In this document: positions 42,870 to 52,559 of the stretch, piece after piece
How positions within the stretch are numbered: position 1 is the stretch's first letter
Layout of the letters: each line of letters opens with the position of its first letter
The notes under the pieces: model-generated
Database searches by the model: none
What the model saw: only the letters and a program-made list of their open reading frames with translations
Told to the model about the DNA's origin: nothing
Position numbers and translations under genes: made by a program
Assembly (NCBI GenBank): GCA_900553065.1
Contig: USBZ01000001.1
Coordinates: 62,001 to 126,000, forward strand
Length of the DNA stretch: 64,000 bases
Origin: an uncultured Desulfovibrio sp.
Lineage (GTDB): Bacteria > Desulfobacterota > Desulfovibrionia > Desulfovibrionales > Desulfovibrionaceae
Reading direction: 5' to 3'

Positions 42870-44156
42870 ATGACTCACGAAATAGATACGCATATCATGA
42901 CGGTGGGCAAGGCCAAGATCGACAACCCTGCCATAGGCCCCTATGTCGACGACACTCCCGTTCCCTTCTATCTGGACGCCGAGCACGGCGGAGAAGACGT
43001 CAAGGGCTTGGAGGATACCCCCATCTATATCGAACAGGCCGGTCCCCGTGAGCACGTCTATTACGATCCCGGCAAAACCAAGGCTGCCATCGTTACCTGC
43101 GGCGGACTGTGCCCGGGCCTGAACGACGTCATTCGCGCCGTGGTGCTCGAATCCTACTACGGCTACGGAGTCCGCTCCATTCTCGGCATCCGCTACGGCC
43201 TGGAAGGCTTCATTCCCAAATATCATCACGACATCATGGAGCTTACGCCCCGCAACGTTTCGGAAATCCACACCTTCGGCGGTACCATTCTCGGCTCCTC
43301 GCGCGGCCCGCAGAATCCCGAGGAAATCGTGGATGCCCTGGAACGCATGAACGTCAACATGCTCTACATCATCGGCGGCGACGGCACCATGAAGGCGGCT
43401 TCCGCCATTCAGGAAGAAATCTTCCGCCGTCAGCTCCACACGTCGGTCATCGGCATACCCAAGACCATCGACAACGACATCAACTTCGTGCCCAAGTCCT
43501 TCGGCTTCGATACCGCCGTGGACGTGGCCACTTCATCCCTGCGCTGCGCCCATACCGAGGCCATCGGTGCGCCCTACGGCGTGGGTCTCGTCAAGCTCAT
43601 GGGACGTGAATCGGGCTTCATCGCCGCCCAGGCTACGCTTTCGCTGAACATCGTCAACTTCGTGCTCGTGCCCGAAGTTCCCTTCAAGCTCGAAGGCGAA
43701 GGCGGACTGCTCCCTGCGCTGGAAGAACGGCTGCGCAACCGCTCCCATGCCGTCATCGTTGCGGCCGAAGGCGCGGGACAGGATCTGCTCACCGCAAGCG
43801 GCAAGACCGACGCCTCCGGCAACCGCGTGCTCGGCGACATCGGCATCTTCCTGCAGAAGGCCATCAAGAATTATTTCTCCACAAAGGACATGAACGTCAC
43901 GGTCAAGTACATCGACCCCAGCTACATCGTGCGCTCCGTGCCCGCCAACACCAACGACCGCGTCTACTGCGGACTGCTCGGCCGCAACGCCGTGCACGCG
44001 GCCATGGCCGGCAAGACCAACATGGTCGTCGCCCGTCTGCTGGACCGCTTCGTACATCTGCCGCTGCAGCTCGTCACGCGCCGTCGCCGCCAGATCGACA
44101 TCAAGTCCAACTACTGGCGTTCCGTCATCGCCACCACGGGCCAGCGTCTCGCCTGA
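42870..44156 (+). CDS. pfkA: 6-phosphofructokinase (ATP-type with PKTIDND motif)
   Basis: Phosphorylates fructose-6-phosphate in glycolysis. The 428-aa protein is longer than E. coli PfkA and has an N-terminal extension of about 65 residues, as in plant and spirochaete enzymes. The phosphoryl-donor site reads GGDGT (Gly after GGD), which marks ATP users; pyrophosphate users have GGDDT. But the second site reads PKTIDND with Lys, as in the pyrophosphate enzymes, where E. coli has PGTIDND. This mix is known from the ATP-dependent group with long chains. GGAGG lies before ATG 42870. Confidence 0.88.
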   Translation: MTHEIDTHIMTVGKAKIDNPAIGPYVDDTPVPFYLDAEHGGEDVKGLEDTPIYIEQAGPREHVYYDPGKTKAAIVTCGGLCPGLNDVIRAVVLESYYGYGVRSILGIRYGLEGFIPKYHHDIMELTPRNVSEIHTFGGTILGSSRGPQNPEEIVDALERMNVNMLYIIGGDGTMKAASAIQEEIFRRQLHTSVIGIPKTIDNDINFVPKSFGFDTAVDVATSSLRCAHTEAIGAPYGVGLVKLMGRESGFIAAQATLSLNIVNFVLVPEVPFKLEGEGGLLPALEERLRNRSHAVIVAAEGAGQDLLTASGKTDASGNRVLGDIGIFLQKAIKNYFSTKDMNVTVKYIDPSYIVRSVPANTNDRVYCGLLGRNAVHAAMAGKTNMVVARLLDRFVHLPLQLVTRRRRQIDIKSNYWRSVIATTGQRLA

Positions 44157-44233
44157 TGAGCCCAGCCTTGACGGAGTGATCCGCGCAAAGCACGCAAACG
44201 CTCCGCCATGCTTCTTGCCTCGTATCTGACATG

Positions 44234-44270
44234 AAGCCTCCGTATCATCCCGATGCGGAGGCTTTCTTTA
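44234..44270 (+). terminator. Rho-independent terminator after pfkA
   Basis: AAGCCTCCG and CGGAGGCTT close an inner loop with a further CATC/GATG pairing, followed by TTCTTT, about 78 bases after the pfkA stop. Confidence 0.8.
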
Positions 44271-44358
44271 TCCCCGTGACAACGGCGTTCCCTTCCCGCC
44301 TGAGCGACAACAGTACGTCGACCTGCAGCGGACAGCTCAGAAGAAGGAAGCACCCGTC

Positions 44359-44631
44359 CTACCGAGTCCGGCGCTCCTCTTCTCCCGCATGCAGTTTTTC
44401 CCGCTCCGCCATCACTTCACGAATGAAGTCCTCGGGAGCCATGCCCAGTGCGTCGCACAGATAACAAAGCACATTCAACGTCACGTTCCATTTCCCGGCC
44501 TCAAGTCCCGTAATGTACGCCCGTTCGATGAAGGCCTGCTCGGAAAGACGCTTCTTGCTCATGGCAAGCTCGGCTCTTCTCCGTGCCAGAACAGAGGCAA
44601 CCGCTTCGTTCAGATAAGGATATTTTTCCAT
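44359..44631 (-). CDS. XRE-family helix-turn-helix regulator
   Basis: DNA-binding regulator of 90 aa with a Cro/C1-type helix-turn-helix: SKKRLSEQAFIERAYITGLE is the first four helices, followed by ALGMAPEDFIREVM. The start is uncertain. ATG 44631 (MEKYPYLNEAV) is preferred because an earlier ATG at 44682 lies inside the palindromic operator; neither has a well-spaced ribosome-binding site. It is transcribed away from the outer-membrane barrel gene, with a perfect palindrome between them, so it probably controls itself and that gene. Confidence 0.82.
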   Translation of the reverse strand: MEKYPYLNEAVASVLARRRAELAMSKKRLSEQAFIERAYITGLEAGKWNVTLNVLCYLCDALGMAPEDFIREVMAEREKLHAGEEERRTR

Positions 44632-44661
44632 CCTTTCATAGTAGCGGATTTGTCTTGACAC

Positions 44662-44685
44662 GGGATGGTAATATATTACCATCCC
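44662..44685. promoter_or_regulatory. 24-bp perfect palindrome between XRE regulator and barrel gene
   Basis: The half-site GGGATGGTAATA is followed at once by its exact reverse complement TATTACCATCCC. The centre TAATATATTA contains -10-like TAATAT on the minus strand, with TTGAGT 19 bases before it. A TTGACA hexamer on the plus strand (44655-44660) abuts the left arm. It is most simply the operator of the XRE regulator. Confidence 0.8.
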
Positions 44686-44720
44686 CTCATTCCGATAACT
44701 CAACGATGGAGGAGAAACCC

Positions 44721-45386
44721 ATGTTCAAAACGTTCGGAACAATGCTTCTGGCAGCCTGTCTTCTGCTGCCGACGTCTGCCCTTGCCGCCGATATGACCGG
44801 CTTTTATCTTGCGCCCAAATTTGCGCTGAACGTCCAGCATGCCGAGGGGGAACTTTCGTATGCCGGACAGACGCTCGGTTCCGACAGCAAAACAGGTTGC
44901 CGGGCCGGCGGCGCTCTTGCCGCAGGCTACGACTTTGCGCCCGTCTTCCAGGTGCCGGTTCGCGCGGAACTCGAATACGGCGCGTACGGAAATGTTTCCA
45001 AGACCAAAGACCTCGGCTACGACAGCACCTTCAAGGCAACCATGAGCTTCCAGACTCTTCTTGCCAACGTGTACTGGGACATCACGGAGTGGAAGGGATT
45101 CAAGCCCTATGTCGGAGCCGGTATAGGCATGGCCTTCCTGAAAACCGAAGGCAGACTCAGTCTTCTGAACGACAGCTACGTCGATTCTGAAGACAACACC
45201 GAAGCCGTGCTGGCAGGACAGGCTGGACTTGGCTTCTCCTATGCCTTCACGGATCATGTCGCCGCCGACTTCGGATGGCGTTTTCTCATCATGGGAGACG
45301 GCAGTGCCGAAAAATACTCCGTCAAGCTGGATGCCCGGGAAAACTATGCCCATCAGTTCATGATGGGTCTGCGCATAAGCTTCTGA
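44721..45386 (+). CDS. Outer-membrane beta-barrel protein
   Basis: Small porin-like or structural barrel of 221 aa. A signal peptide (MFKTFGTMLLAACLLLPTSALA) is followed by alternating strands such as FKPYVGAGIGMAFLKTEG and AAGYDFAPVFQVPVRAELEY, and the chain ends HQFMMGLRISF with the terminal Phe used by the Bam machinery. It resembles the OMP_b-brl (Omp25/P44-like) type with eight strands. GGAGGAG precedes the ATG at 44721. It is likely regulated by the divergent XRE protein. Confidence 0.85.
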   Translation: MFKTFGTMLLAACLLLPTSALAADMTGFYLAPKFALNVQHAEGELSYAGQTLGSDSKTGCRAGGALAAGYDFAPVFQVPVRAELEYGAYGNVSKTKDLGYDSTFKATMSFQTLLANVYWDITEWKGFKPYVGAGIGMAFLKTEGRLSLLNDSYVDSEDNTEAVLAGQAGLGFSYAFTDHVAADFGWRFLIMGDGSAEKYSVKLDARENYAHQFMMGLRISF

Positions 45387-45512
45387 CAGAGACGGGAGGA
45401 GCTCTGAACGGCAACCATGAAAACCATGAATCCATGACTGTAAAGAGCGCAGAGCTCACCTGAACCGAAGGAAGCCGTATGCCTTTTCCGGGCATCGACT
45501 GTCCCTTTCGCC

Positions 45513-45549
45513 AAGGCCGCGGACACATCATGCCGTCCGCGGCCTTTTC
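45513..45549 (+). terminator. Rho-independent terminator after the barrel gene
   Basis: AAGGCCGCGGAC pairs perfectly with GTCCGCGGCCTT across a ten-base loop and is followed by TT, within the 225-base gap before addA. Confidence 0.82.
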
Positions 45550-45611
45550 CGTTTCCCCTTCAATTGCGTCTTGCGAAGAAGCCCGGAATCGCCGATGATG
45601 GAAAAGGAAGA

Positions 45612-48600
45612 ATGACCTTCCCCGAAACACCGTCCACCATGAGCGAATTCAGACAGATCAAGGCCTCTGCAGGCTCCGGCAAAACCTACACACTGACCAG
45701 CCGCTTTCTCTCGCTGCTGGCAGGCTCTTCCGGCACGTCATGGAGCCGCCCGCCGTCCGGCTGCGCCGTGGCAGGTGACGATCTCTACGGCTGGCAGGAA
45801 ATTCTGGCCATCACCTTCACCAACAAGGCAGCCACGGAAATGCGCGAGCGTCTGCTCACGCGTCTGAAGAGTCTGGCGCTCGCCCCGGACAAGGGGGCAA
45901 AAGAAACGTTCTGGAAGCCTGCGAAGGCGCGCGACGCCGTGAACATGCTCATCCGCAGCTACAGCTCCCTGAACATCCGCACCATCGACAGTCTGCTGCA
46001 CCTCATGGTGCGCCTCTCGGCGCTGGATTTCGATCTGTCGCCCGATTTTGAACCCCGCTTTTCCGACAAGGACATCACCGGCCCCGTTTTCGACGACATG
46101 GCCGAACAGGCGCGGGAGGACGAGATGCTTGCCCTGCTGTTCCGCCGTGCCTGCCGTCAGATGCTGCGCTCGGAAAAGGTCCGCGGCTTTCTGGCAGGCG
46201 AACGCATCCGGGAACGCGTCACGGCGCTGGTCTCCCTCATGCTTGCCGGAGACGGCTGGAGCATTCGCGACCTGGCCTCTCCCGAAGAAGCGGAACAGCA
46301 TTTTCAGGCCGTTCTTTCCGGCATCCGGCGGGATGCCGGAGAAATGCGCGCCCGCATCGAACAGGAAGAGCTGAAGGCAAACAGGTATCTGCTCAACGCT
46401 CTGAATGCCTGTGTCGAGTGCGGAGGAAGAGCGGACAAGCTGCCCCTCTCTTCGACCATGTTTCAGAAGGACAGCTTCGACGACTGCCTTCTCAAGGCCT
46501 CCAAAGGCAACGCCAGTCTGGCGCTGCACGCCCTGTACGAAAGCCTGCAGAGCGACATGCGGGAACTGCGCATTCTGCTCGGCGCCCGCCGGCTCATGCC
46601 CTTTACGGAGCTTGCGCAGGCCGTTCATGCACGCCTTGAGGACTATGAGCGGAAGAACGGCGTCATAGCCGCCTCGCAGGTTCCGCGGCTCGCCATCCGT
46701 GCGGCAGACGACAGCGAAGGAGTAAACGAGCTGTTCTGCCGCCTCGGTTCCCGCATCACGCACATGCTCATCGACGAATTTCAGGACACGAGCCGCGATC
46801 AGTGGATGGCGCTTCAATCTCTGGCCGAAGAGGCGCTTGCCAAAAATGGCTCGCTCACCATTGTGGGCGACGTCAAGCAGGCCATCTACGGCTGGCGCGG
46901 CGGCGACGCCGCCCTCTTCGACCAGCTCGTCAGGCCGGGATCCCCCCTGCTGTCTCTGGTGGACAGGCCCGTGCTGGAAACGCTGCCCTTCAACTGGCGA
47001 AGCCGACGGCACATCGTGGCATGGAACAATGCGCTGTTCTCGCCGCTGGGCGATCTCGACTATGCCCGAACTCTCCTTTCCGAACTGGCCGAAGGCGATG
47101 AGGAACTGCTCCGGGAAGAGGCGTCGCTTCTCAGCGAAGCCTTCGACCGAGCCTCGCAGAGCGCCGAACACTGCGGACCGGGCGGCTTTGTCCGGCTGCG
47201 CATGCTGGAAAAGGAACGGGAGGAGGAACAGCTTTCCACGGCCGTGCCCGCGCTGGTGGAACGACTGGGCAGGGAACACGCCTGGGGCGACATCTGCATT
47301 CTGACGCGCAACAATGATCAGGCGGCGCTGGCCGCTTCCTGGCTCATGAGCCGTCACATTCCCGTGGTCACGCAGGGAAGTCTGCTGCTTGCGGAGCAGC
47401 CGGTCATAGCCGGACTGGTCAGCCTGCTGCGCTTCATGAACGATCCGGATGACGACATCGCGTTCTGGGCCGTTCTGTGCTCGGAAGAGCTGCTGCCTCC
47501 GCTGCCTGCCGCAGGAGCCCCCTGCCTCGACAAAACCATGCTCTGCGACTGGGCCGCCGCGCGCCCCCATCACAAAAGCATGGCCCGCCAGTTTGCCGCA
47601 GACTTTCTGGAAGCCTGGAAGAGAGTGTTCGCGCCCCTGCATGACAATGCCGGACTGCTCACCCCCTACGACGCCGTCATGGAAGTTCTGGAACGCTGGA
47701 ACGTCACGGAGCGTCGTCCCGAAGCCGCCGGTTTTGTTCGCCGTTTTCTTGAAGTTCTGTTCTGTGCCGAAGATGCGGGCATTTCCGATCTTTCAGGCTT
47801 TCTGGACCTGTGGGATGAAAGCGGCAGTCAGGAAAAGGCACCGCTGCCCGAAAGCATGGACGCCGTACGCATCATGACCATGCACAAGGCCAAGGGACTG
47901 GAATTCGACGTGGTCATTCTGCCCTGGCTGAACTTCTCTCTCGGCAGAAATACGGACGACAAGGCCATCTTCTGGGACAGCCGGGGCACCGGCCTTCTGG
48001 CGCCTCTGTGCCGCGACATGGGACGCCCCTGGTTGAGAGACCGCATGGACACGGCGCGCGAATCCCTGCACCTCATCTATGTGGCCATGACCCGCGCCGT
48101 GTCCGAACTGCACTGCTTCCTGCCGGACGCCGACGACGGCCCGATCTCCCGTATGCTTGATACGCTTCTCTCACGAGTAAGGGACTCTCTCTCCGAAAAA
48201 GACGGGGCCCTCATCTGGGGAGAAGAGCCCACATCTCCCGACGCTTGCACACTTGCCTCCCCTGCCGATCCCGCGCCCGCCGGGCAGGAAGGTTCTGAGG
48301 AGAAGGCTCCGCCCACCGACCTTCCCCGCGATGTCGACGTTCCCGGGCAGGGCGTCGATTCCGATGCCGATCCGGTTGTCGACGAGGAAAACTGGCGGCC
48401 CATGAACTGGCTTCCGCGCCTTCGCATGTTCCGCAGTCCTCTGGAAGACTGGACCTTCACGCCCAAACGCCGCGGCACGCTCATTCATCACTGCCTGGAA
48501 AGCCTGCAGGTTTCCGGCGTAGGCGAAGCTTCCGCCCGACGCGATGCCTCGCTGGCCGCCGCCCGCGGCATTTCCACCTTCCCGCTGCCCGTGCCCGACA

Positions 48601-48941
48601 GAGAGAACCGGCAGAAGGAAATCGAGGACATTCTGTGCTGGTATGCCCTTCAGCCGGAAACGCCGCACTGGCTGGCCTTCGGTACGCCCGAACATGCCCT
48701 GCTCGACGGCGAGGGCCGTCAGTTCCGCGTGGATCTTCTGGTGGACGACGGGCAGGAACTCATTGCCGTAGAATACAAAACCGGCACGACGGGCGCGCTG
48801 CCCGATCCGAATCACAAGGCGCAGCTTTCCCACTATCTCCGCCTGCTGCAGGAAGCGGGAGGCAGAAAGGTGCGCGGCGCGCTGGTGTATCTCGACCGCC
48901 GCGAAATTTTCCCGATTCTTCCCGGAGACGCTCATGAGTAA
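45612..48941 (+). CDS. addA: AddA-like UvrD/Rep helicase with C-terminal RecB-type nuclease
   Basis: Helicase-nuclease subunit that processes double-strand breaks for RecA. The 1109-aa protein has all superfamily 1A motifs: Walker A KASAGSGKTYTLTS, motif II MLIDEFQDTSRDQW, motif III GDVKQAIYGWRGGD, motif V IMTMHKAKGLEFDVVILP and motif VI LIYVAMTRA. The C-terminal nuclease domain shows RGTLIHHCLESL, then FRVDLLVDDGQELIAVEYKT and the QLSHYLRLL helix, so the PD-(D/E)XK residues are intact. AAGGA precedes ATG 45612. It overlaps addB by eight bases, and the pair replaces RecBCD. Confidence 0.9.
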   Translation: MTFPETPSTMSEFRQIKASAGSGKTYTLTSRFLSLLAGSSGTSWSRPPSGCAVAGDDLYGWQEILAITFTNKAATEMRERLLTRLKSLALAPDKGAKETFWKPAKARDAVNMLIRSYSSLNIRTIDSLLHLMVRLSALDFDLSPDFEPRFSDKDITGPVFDDMAEQAREDEMLALLFRRACRQMLRSEKVRGFLAGERIRERVTALVSLMLAGDGWSIRDLASPEEAEQHFQAVLSGIRRDAGEMRARIEQEELKANRYLLNALNACVECGGRADKLPLSSTMFQKDSFDDCLLKASKGNASLALHALYESLQSDMRELRILLGARRLMPFTELAQAVHARLEDYERKNGVIAASQVPRLAIRAADDSEGVNELFCRLGSRITHMLIDEFQDTSRDQWMALQSLAEEALAKNGSLTIVGDVKQAIYGWRGGDAALFDQLVRPGSPLLSLVDRPVLETLPFNWRSRRHIVAWNNALFSPLGDLDYARTLLSELAEGDEELLREEASLLSEAFDRASQSAEHCGPGGFVRLRMLEKEREEEQLSTAVPALVERLGREHAWGDICILTRNNDQAALAASWLMSRHIPVVTQGSLLLAEQPVIAGLVSLLRFMNDPDDDIAFWAVLCSEELLPPLPAAGAPCLDKTMLCDWAAARPHHKSMARQFAADFLEAWKRVFAPLHDNAGLLTPYDAVMEVLERWNVTERRPEAAGFVRRFLEVLFCAEDAGISDLSGFLDLWDESGSQEKAPLPESMDAVRIMTMHKAKGLEFDVVILPWLNFSLGRNTDDKAIFWDSRGTGLLAPLCRDMGRPWLRDRMDTARESLHLIYVAMTRAVSELHCFLPDADDGPISRMLDTLLSRVRDSLSEKDGALIWGEEPTSPDACTLASPADPAPAGQEGSEEKAPPTDLPRDVDVPGQGVDSDADPVVDEENWRPMNWLPRLRMFRSPLEDWTFTPKRRGTLIHHCLESLQVSGVGEASARRDASLAAARGISTFPLPVPDRENRQKEIEDILCWYALQPETPHWLAFGTPEHALLDGEGRQFRVDLLVDDGQELIAVEYKTGTTGALPDPNHKAQLSHYLRLLQEAGGRKVRGALVYLDRREIFPILPGDAHE

Positions 48942-51927
48942 CCGTTCCACCCGCCCCGTGAGTCCATTCTGCATCGTGCCGTGGGACGACGATTTCATGA
49001 TGCGCGTTCACGACCTTGCCCGCGACATGACAAATCATCGTCCCGGAAAGGCCGTCATCGTCTTTCCCCTCAACAGACCGCGGCGTTACCTGCTCGACAT
49101 CTACCGCAAAGAGGCGGACAGACCTCTTCTGCTGCCGCACATCATCAATGCCGGGCAGCTCGTGCAGACCTGTCTGGAAAGCTGGACGCGCTCCGTGCCG
49201 CGCATGGCCGGAACGCTGGATCAGGTGGCTGTGCTCAAGGAAATTCTGCTCGACATCAGCCGGGAGGAAAAGGCCGGAACGGCGCTGGTCAAGCTGGCGG
49301 AAAGCCTCAATGAAGACGACGGCATGGCCCGCTTCTATCCCTGGGGCGCCCGCCTTGCCCACCTGCTCGACGAATGTGCGGGACACATGGTGGAAGCCGA
49401 GGATCTGCTCCATGTGGACGACATGGTGGCGCCCTATGCCGTGGCCCTGCTCGGCAGTCTCAGCCGCATTCAGGAGCGTTACCGCTCCGCCCTGCGCGCC
49501 CGCGGCCTGAGCACGCCGGGGCTGGATGCCCAGCACGCGGCGCAACTTGCCGGAGCCGATCCCGATCTGCCGCTCAAGCTTCAGGGAAAAAGCATCATTC
49601 TGGCCGGATTCGTACGCCTGACAAGGGCGGAAGACAAACTGTTCCGCTATCTGTGGGAGCACGGCGCAAGAATATGCCTGCACACCGATCCGGACATTCT
49701 CACCGGCGCAGGCCACTGGAGCTGCGGCGAGCACAAGGAATGGCTCAGCCGCTGGAAGGCAAAAGGCGAACTTCTGGGAGAAAGAAAAAACAGCCGCCCG
49801 AACATACGCTTTCACGCCGGATACGATCTCCACTCCCAGCTTCTGGAACTCAGAAAGGAGCTTCTGGAGCATCCTCACCCCGAAGAGAGCCGCGCCGTGG
49901 TCATTACCCATGACTCGCTGCTCATGCCCACGCTGCATCATATTCCTGAAAAGAACATCAACATCTCGCTCGGTTATCCGCTGGAGCGTTCCCTTCTGGC
50001 CCAGCTTGTGGAACGGCTTCTGGAAACGCGGCGCGGCATGAACAGTGCGGGACTCGTGCACTGGAAAAGCCTTCTCACCCTCATCCGACACCCCTATGTG
50101 CGCATGCTTGGCGCACCTTCCTCAGAAGGAGCCGATCCGATTCCGCTGCGCCCCTTCCTTTCCCGGCTGGAAGCCAGGCTCCGCACGGGAAGCCGCATGG
50201 TGGACGCGCAAAGCTGCGCCTCTGAGCTTGCGGACGACATTCTGGGCGAACTGGAAAAAGCGCCGTCCGAAGCGCTGTGCGAAGCCACCGGTCAGCTGCT
50301 GGAAAAGGTCATGGACGTTCTCGTCACCCGATGGAAGAATCTGGAAACGCTGGAAGACATGGCCTCTCGCCTCAGGGAACTATGTCAGCTGCTGCTCGAA
50401 AACGGCGCGCATATCTGGCCGCGCTTCCCGCTGGATGCCGAGTGTCTGGCAAGACTCATGCAGGGCGTCATTCCCTCGCTGTCGGACAACGACATGGCGA
50501 CGGAACGCCTTTCGCCGGAATCCCTTTTCGCCATTGTCCGTCAGCATCTTGCCGAACAGAGAGTGCCCTTTGAAGCCGACCCGCTCACCGGTCTTCAGAT
50601 TCTCGGCACGCTGGAAACCCGTCTGCTCCATTTCGACCGCGTTTATATGCTGGATGTCACCGAAGACGCGCTGCCCGGAGCGCCGGCACGCGATCCCCTG
50701 CTGCCCGACACACTTCGTCCACTGCTGGGGCTGCCCGACAACAGCCGCAGAGACATGCTGGCGGCACACACCTTCCACCGCCTCATCGCCGGAGCAAAGG
50801 AAGTGGTGCTCTACTGGCAGGAAGGCGTGCAGACCGGCGTCATGGACGGTAAAAAACTCCGTTCCCGGCTGGTGGAAGAAGCCGTCTGGCATGTAGAACA
50901 GCGCAAAGGCGAACTGCTGAAGCCGGGCACGGATCCGCTTTTCGCCTCCGCCTTTCCCATGACGGAACCGCCTCTGCCGCAGTATGCGCCCATCCCCCGA
51001 ACCCGCGCCGTCAACGACAGCATGCGCGAGCTCATGTCCCGCAGGCCGCTTTCTCCCACAGCGCTGGACACCTACATTTCCTGCCCTGCGCGCTTCTTCC
51101 ACCGGTACCTCTGTTCCCTCAGGGAAGTGGACGAAGTGATGGAAGGCGACGATCATCTCGGGGTCGGCATCATGCTGCACGCCGTGCTTCAGCGAGCCTA
51201 CACGCCCTTTGTCGGCGGCGCGGTGCCTCCCGGAAGTCTGAATCCGGAAACGCTGGACGCGCTGTTCCGGGAAGAACTGGAAAAAAGCGGTCTTGCCGTC
51301 AATCTTCCGGCGCAGAGCCGCTTCATGCTGGAAATCGCCGGACCCTCGCGCCTGCGCACCTTTGCCGCTTCTCAGCCGCCGGTACTGGAACTGCTGCAGC
51401 TGGAGCACGAAGTTTCCGCTCTGCTGGAGGAAGGCGGACACCGATTCACGCTGAAGGGCACCATCGACAGACTCGACAGAAGAGAACAGGGGCTCGTCAT
51501 TCTGGACTACAAGAGCGGAAGCACGGGCAGACAGCCCCACTCCTCCTTCTGGGACGACGAGCGCCTCTGGGATGCCATGCGCGCATGGCGTCCGGGACTG
51601 GCCGATCCTCTTCCGGAGCTGGCCGCATCCCTGCCGAGCATACAGCTCCCTGCCTATCTCTACCTGTGCGCCAACGATCCTCAGAACGCGGCCTACCTGC
51701 ACCGCGCTCCGCTCTTTGACGCGGCGCTGGTTCAGCTTGCCGACAGAGGCGAAGAACTGCCGCTGCTCGGACCGAAAGTCGATGAAGAGAAGCGCGCCTT
51801 TGTCATCGAAGAACGCATTCCCGATCTGCTCCGCTTCGTGCTGAGGCACATGGGCACGGCCGAGGGATTCGCGCCGCGCCGCACCGAACGCTGCGAGCGC
51901 TGTCCCTACCGGAGCTGTTGCCGTTAA
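48934..51927 (+). CDS. addB: AddB-like helicase/nuclease subunit with Fe-S nuclease domain
   Basis: Second subunit of the AddAB complex (997 aa). It has a degenerate helicase half without a proper Walker A motif, as in AddB, and a C-terminal nuclease with GIMLHAVLQRAY, then LKGTIDRLDRREQGLVILDYKS. The nuclease is framed by cysteines for a [4Fe-4S] cluster: Cys in TYISCPARFFHRYL and the end CERCPYRSCC. This arrangement is the AddB iron-staple. The start overlaps the addA stop. Confidence 0.9.
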   Translation: MSNRSTRPVSPFCIVPWDDDFMMRVHDLARDMTNHRPGKAVIVFPLNRPRRYLLDIYRKEADRPLLLPHIINAGQLVQTCLESWTRSVPRMAGTLDQVAVLKEILLDISREEKAGTALVKLAESLNEDDGMARFYPWGARLAHLLDECAGHMVEAEDLLHVDDMVAPYAVALLGSLSRIQERYRSALRARGLSTPGLDAQHAAQLAGADPDLPLKLQGKSIILAGFVRLTRAEDKLFRYLWEHGARICLHTDPDILTGAGHWSCGEHKEWLSRWKAKGELLGERKNSRPNIRFHAGYDLHSQLLELRKELLEHPHPEESRAVVITHDSLLMPTLHHIPEKNINISLGYPLERSLLAQLVERLLETRRGMNSAGLVHWKSLLTLIRHPYVRMLGAPSSEGADPIPLRPFLSRLEARLRTGSRMVDAQSCASELADDILGELEKAPSEALCEATGQLLEKVMDVLVTRWKNLETLEDMASRLRELCQLLLENGAHIWPRFPLDAECLARLMQGVIPSLSDNDMATERLSPESLFAIVRQHLAEQRVPFEADPLTGLQILGTLETRLLHFDRVYMLDVTEDALPGAPARDPLLPDTLRPLLGLPDNSRRDMLAAHTFHRLIAGAKEVVLYWQEGVQTGVMDGKKLRSRLVEEAVWHVEQRKGELLKPGTDPLFASAFPMTEPPLPQYAPIPRTRAVNDSMRELMSRRPLSPTALDTYISCPARFFHRYLCSLREVDEVMEGDDHLGVGIMLHAVLQRAYTPFVGGAVPPGSLNPETLDALFREELEKSGLAVNLPAQSRFMLEIAGPSRLRTFAASQPPVLELLQLEHEVSALLEEGGHRFTLKGTIDRLDRREQGLVILDYKSGSTGRQPHSSFWDDERLWDAMRAWRPGLADPLPELAASLPSIQLPAYLYLCANDPQNAAYLHRAPLFDAALVQLADRGEELPLLGPKVDEEKRAFVIEERIPDLLRFVLRHMGTAEGFAPRRTERCERCPYRSCCR

Positions 51928-51973
51928 GCATGCGGGGCAGACCGTTCGGGGAACGCCCCGCGAACAGAAACCA

Positions 51974-52014
51974 TGAAAAGCATCCCGGCCGGAAACCCCG
52001 TTCCGGGCCGGGAT
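51974..52014 (-). terminator. Terminator between convergent addB and the C_GCAxxG_C_C gene
   Basis: ATCCCGGCCGGAA and TTCCGGGCCGGGAT form a long stem with one bulged base; on the minus strand CTTTTCATGG follows. It directly abuts the stop codon of the minus-strand gene and probably also stops addB transcripts. Confidence 0.7.
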
Positions 52015-52470
52015 CTACGAAATGCTGCCGCTGCCGGATGAGTCCTGCTCGTCGTCCTCATTCAGCATGTCTTCCAGAATGGCACAGGTACGCTTCGTCA
52101 TCTCCTGACAGACGGACTTGAACAGTCCCTGTTCCGCCGCCTGCTTCATGACGCCCGGCTGCGTGATGTCCATGCCGAGGATGTCCCGGCAGCTGCGGCA
52201 GGGCTGCATTTCCGAAAAACGCCGGTCAAATTCCGTCACTTTCTGCACCAGAAGCGGCTTTCTGAGCTTTCCTTTCTCCAGCGTCGAGGCGCTTCCATAG
52301 CGGATACCGAGCACCATGAGCGCGCCGCTGATGCAGCCGCACACATCGGCATGCCCCATGCCCATTCCGAAGGCCGACCCCATGCCGACGGCCAGACGTT
52401 CATCCACGCCGAGACGGGGAGCAAAATGTTCGCAGATCTGCTGCGCGCAGAAACCAAGACGCGCTACCAT
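52015..52470 (-). CDS. C_GCAxxG_C_C family (putative redox) protein
   Basis: Small cysteine-rich protein of 151 aa in the family named after its motif. The cysteines are in FCAQQICEHFAPRLG, HADVCGCISGALMVLG and EMQPCRSCRDILG, with a further Cys in KSVCQEM. These proteins are thought to be redox or metal-binding but have no firm function. The ATG at 52470 follows AGGAGG closely; an ATG 27 bases earlier is also possible. It lies 89 bases after the PadR-radical SAM gene on the same strand, so they may form one transcript. The C-terminus is a disordered acidic/Ser tail. Confidence 0.82.
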   Translation of the reverse strand: MVARLGFCAQQICEHFAPRLGVDERLAVGMGSAFGMGMGHADVCGCISGALMVLGIRYGSASTLEKGKLRKPLLVQKVTEFDRRFSEMQPCRSCRDILGMDITQPGVMKQAAEQGLFKSVCQEMTKRTCAILEDMLNEDDEQDSSGSGSIS

Positions 52471-52559
52471 AAAGCCTCCTGAAGCTGGTTGTTTCATGAA
52501 CGGCCAAACTTATCCGGCCGATGAAAAGATCGCCCGCCTTTCGGCAGTGACTGAAGACG

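Noticed and set aside
45612..51927. Defence island interpretation for the helicase-nuclease pair
   Set aside because: The full motif set, overlap and iron-staple cysteines match housekeeping AddAB recombination proteins.
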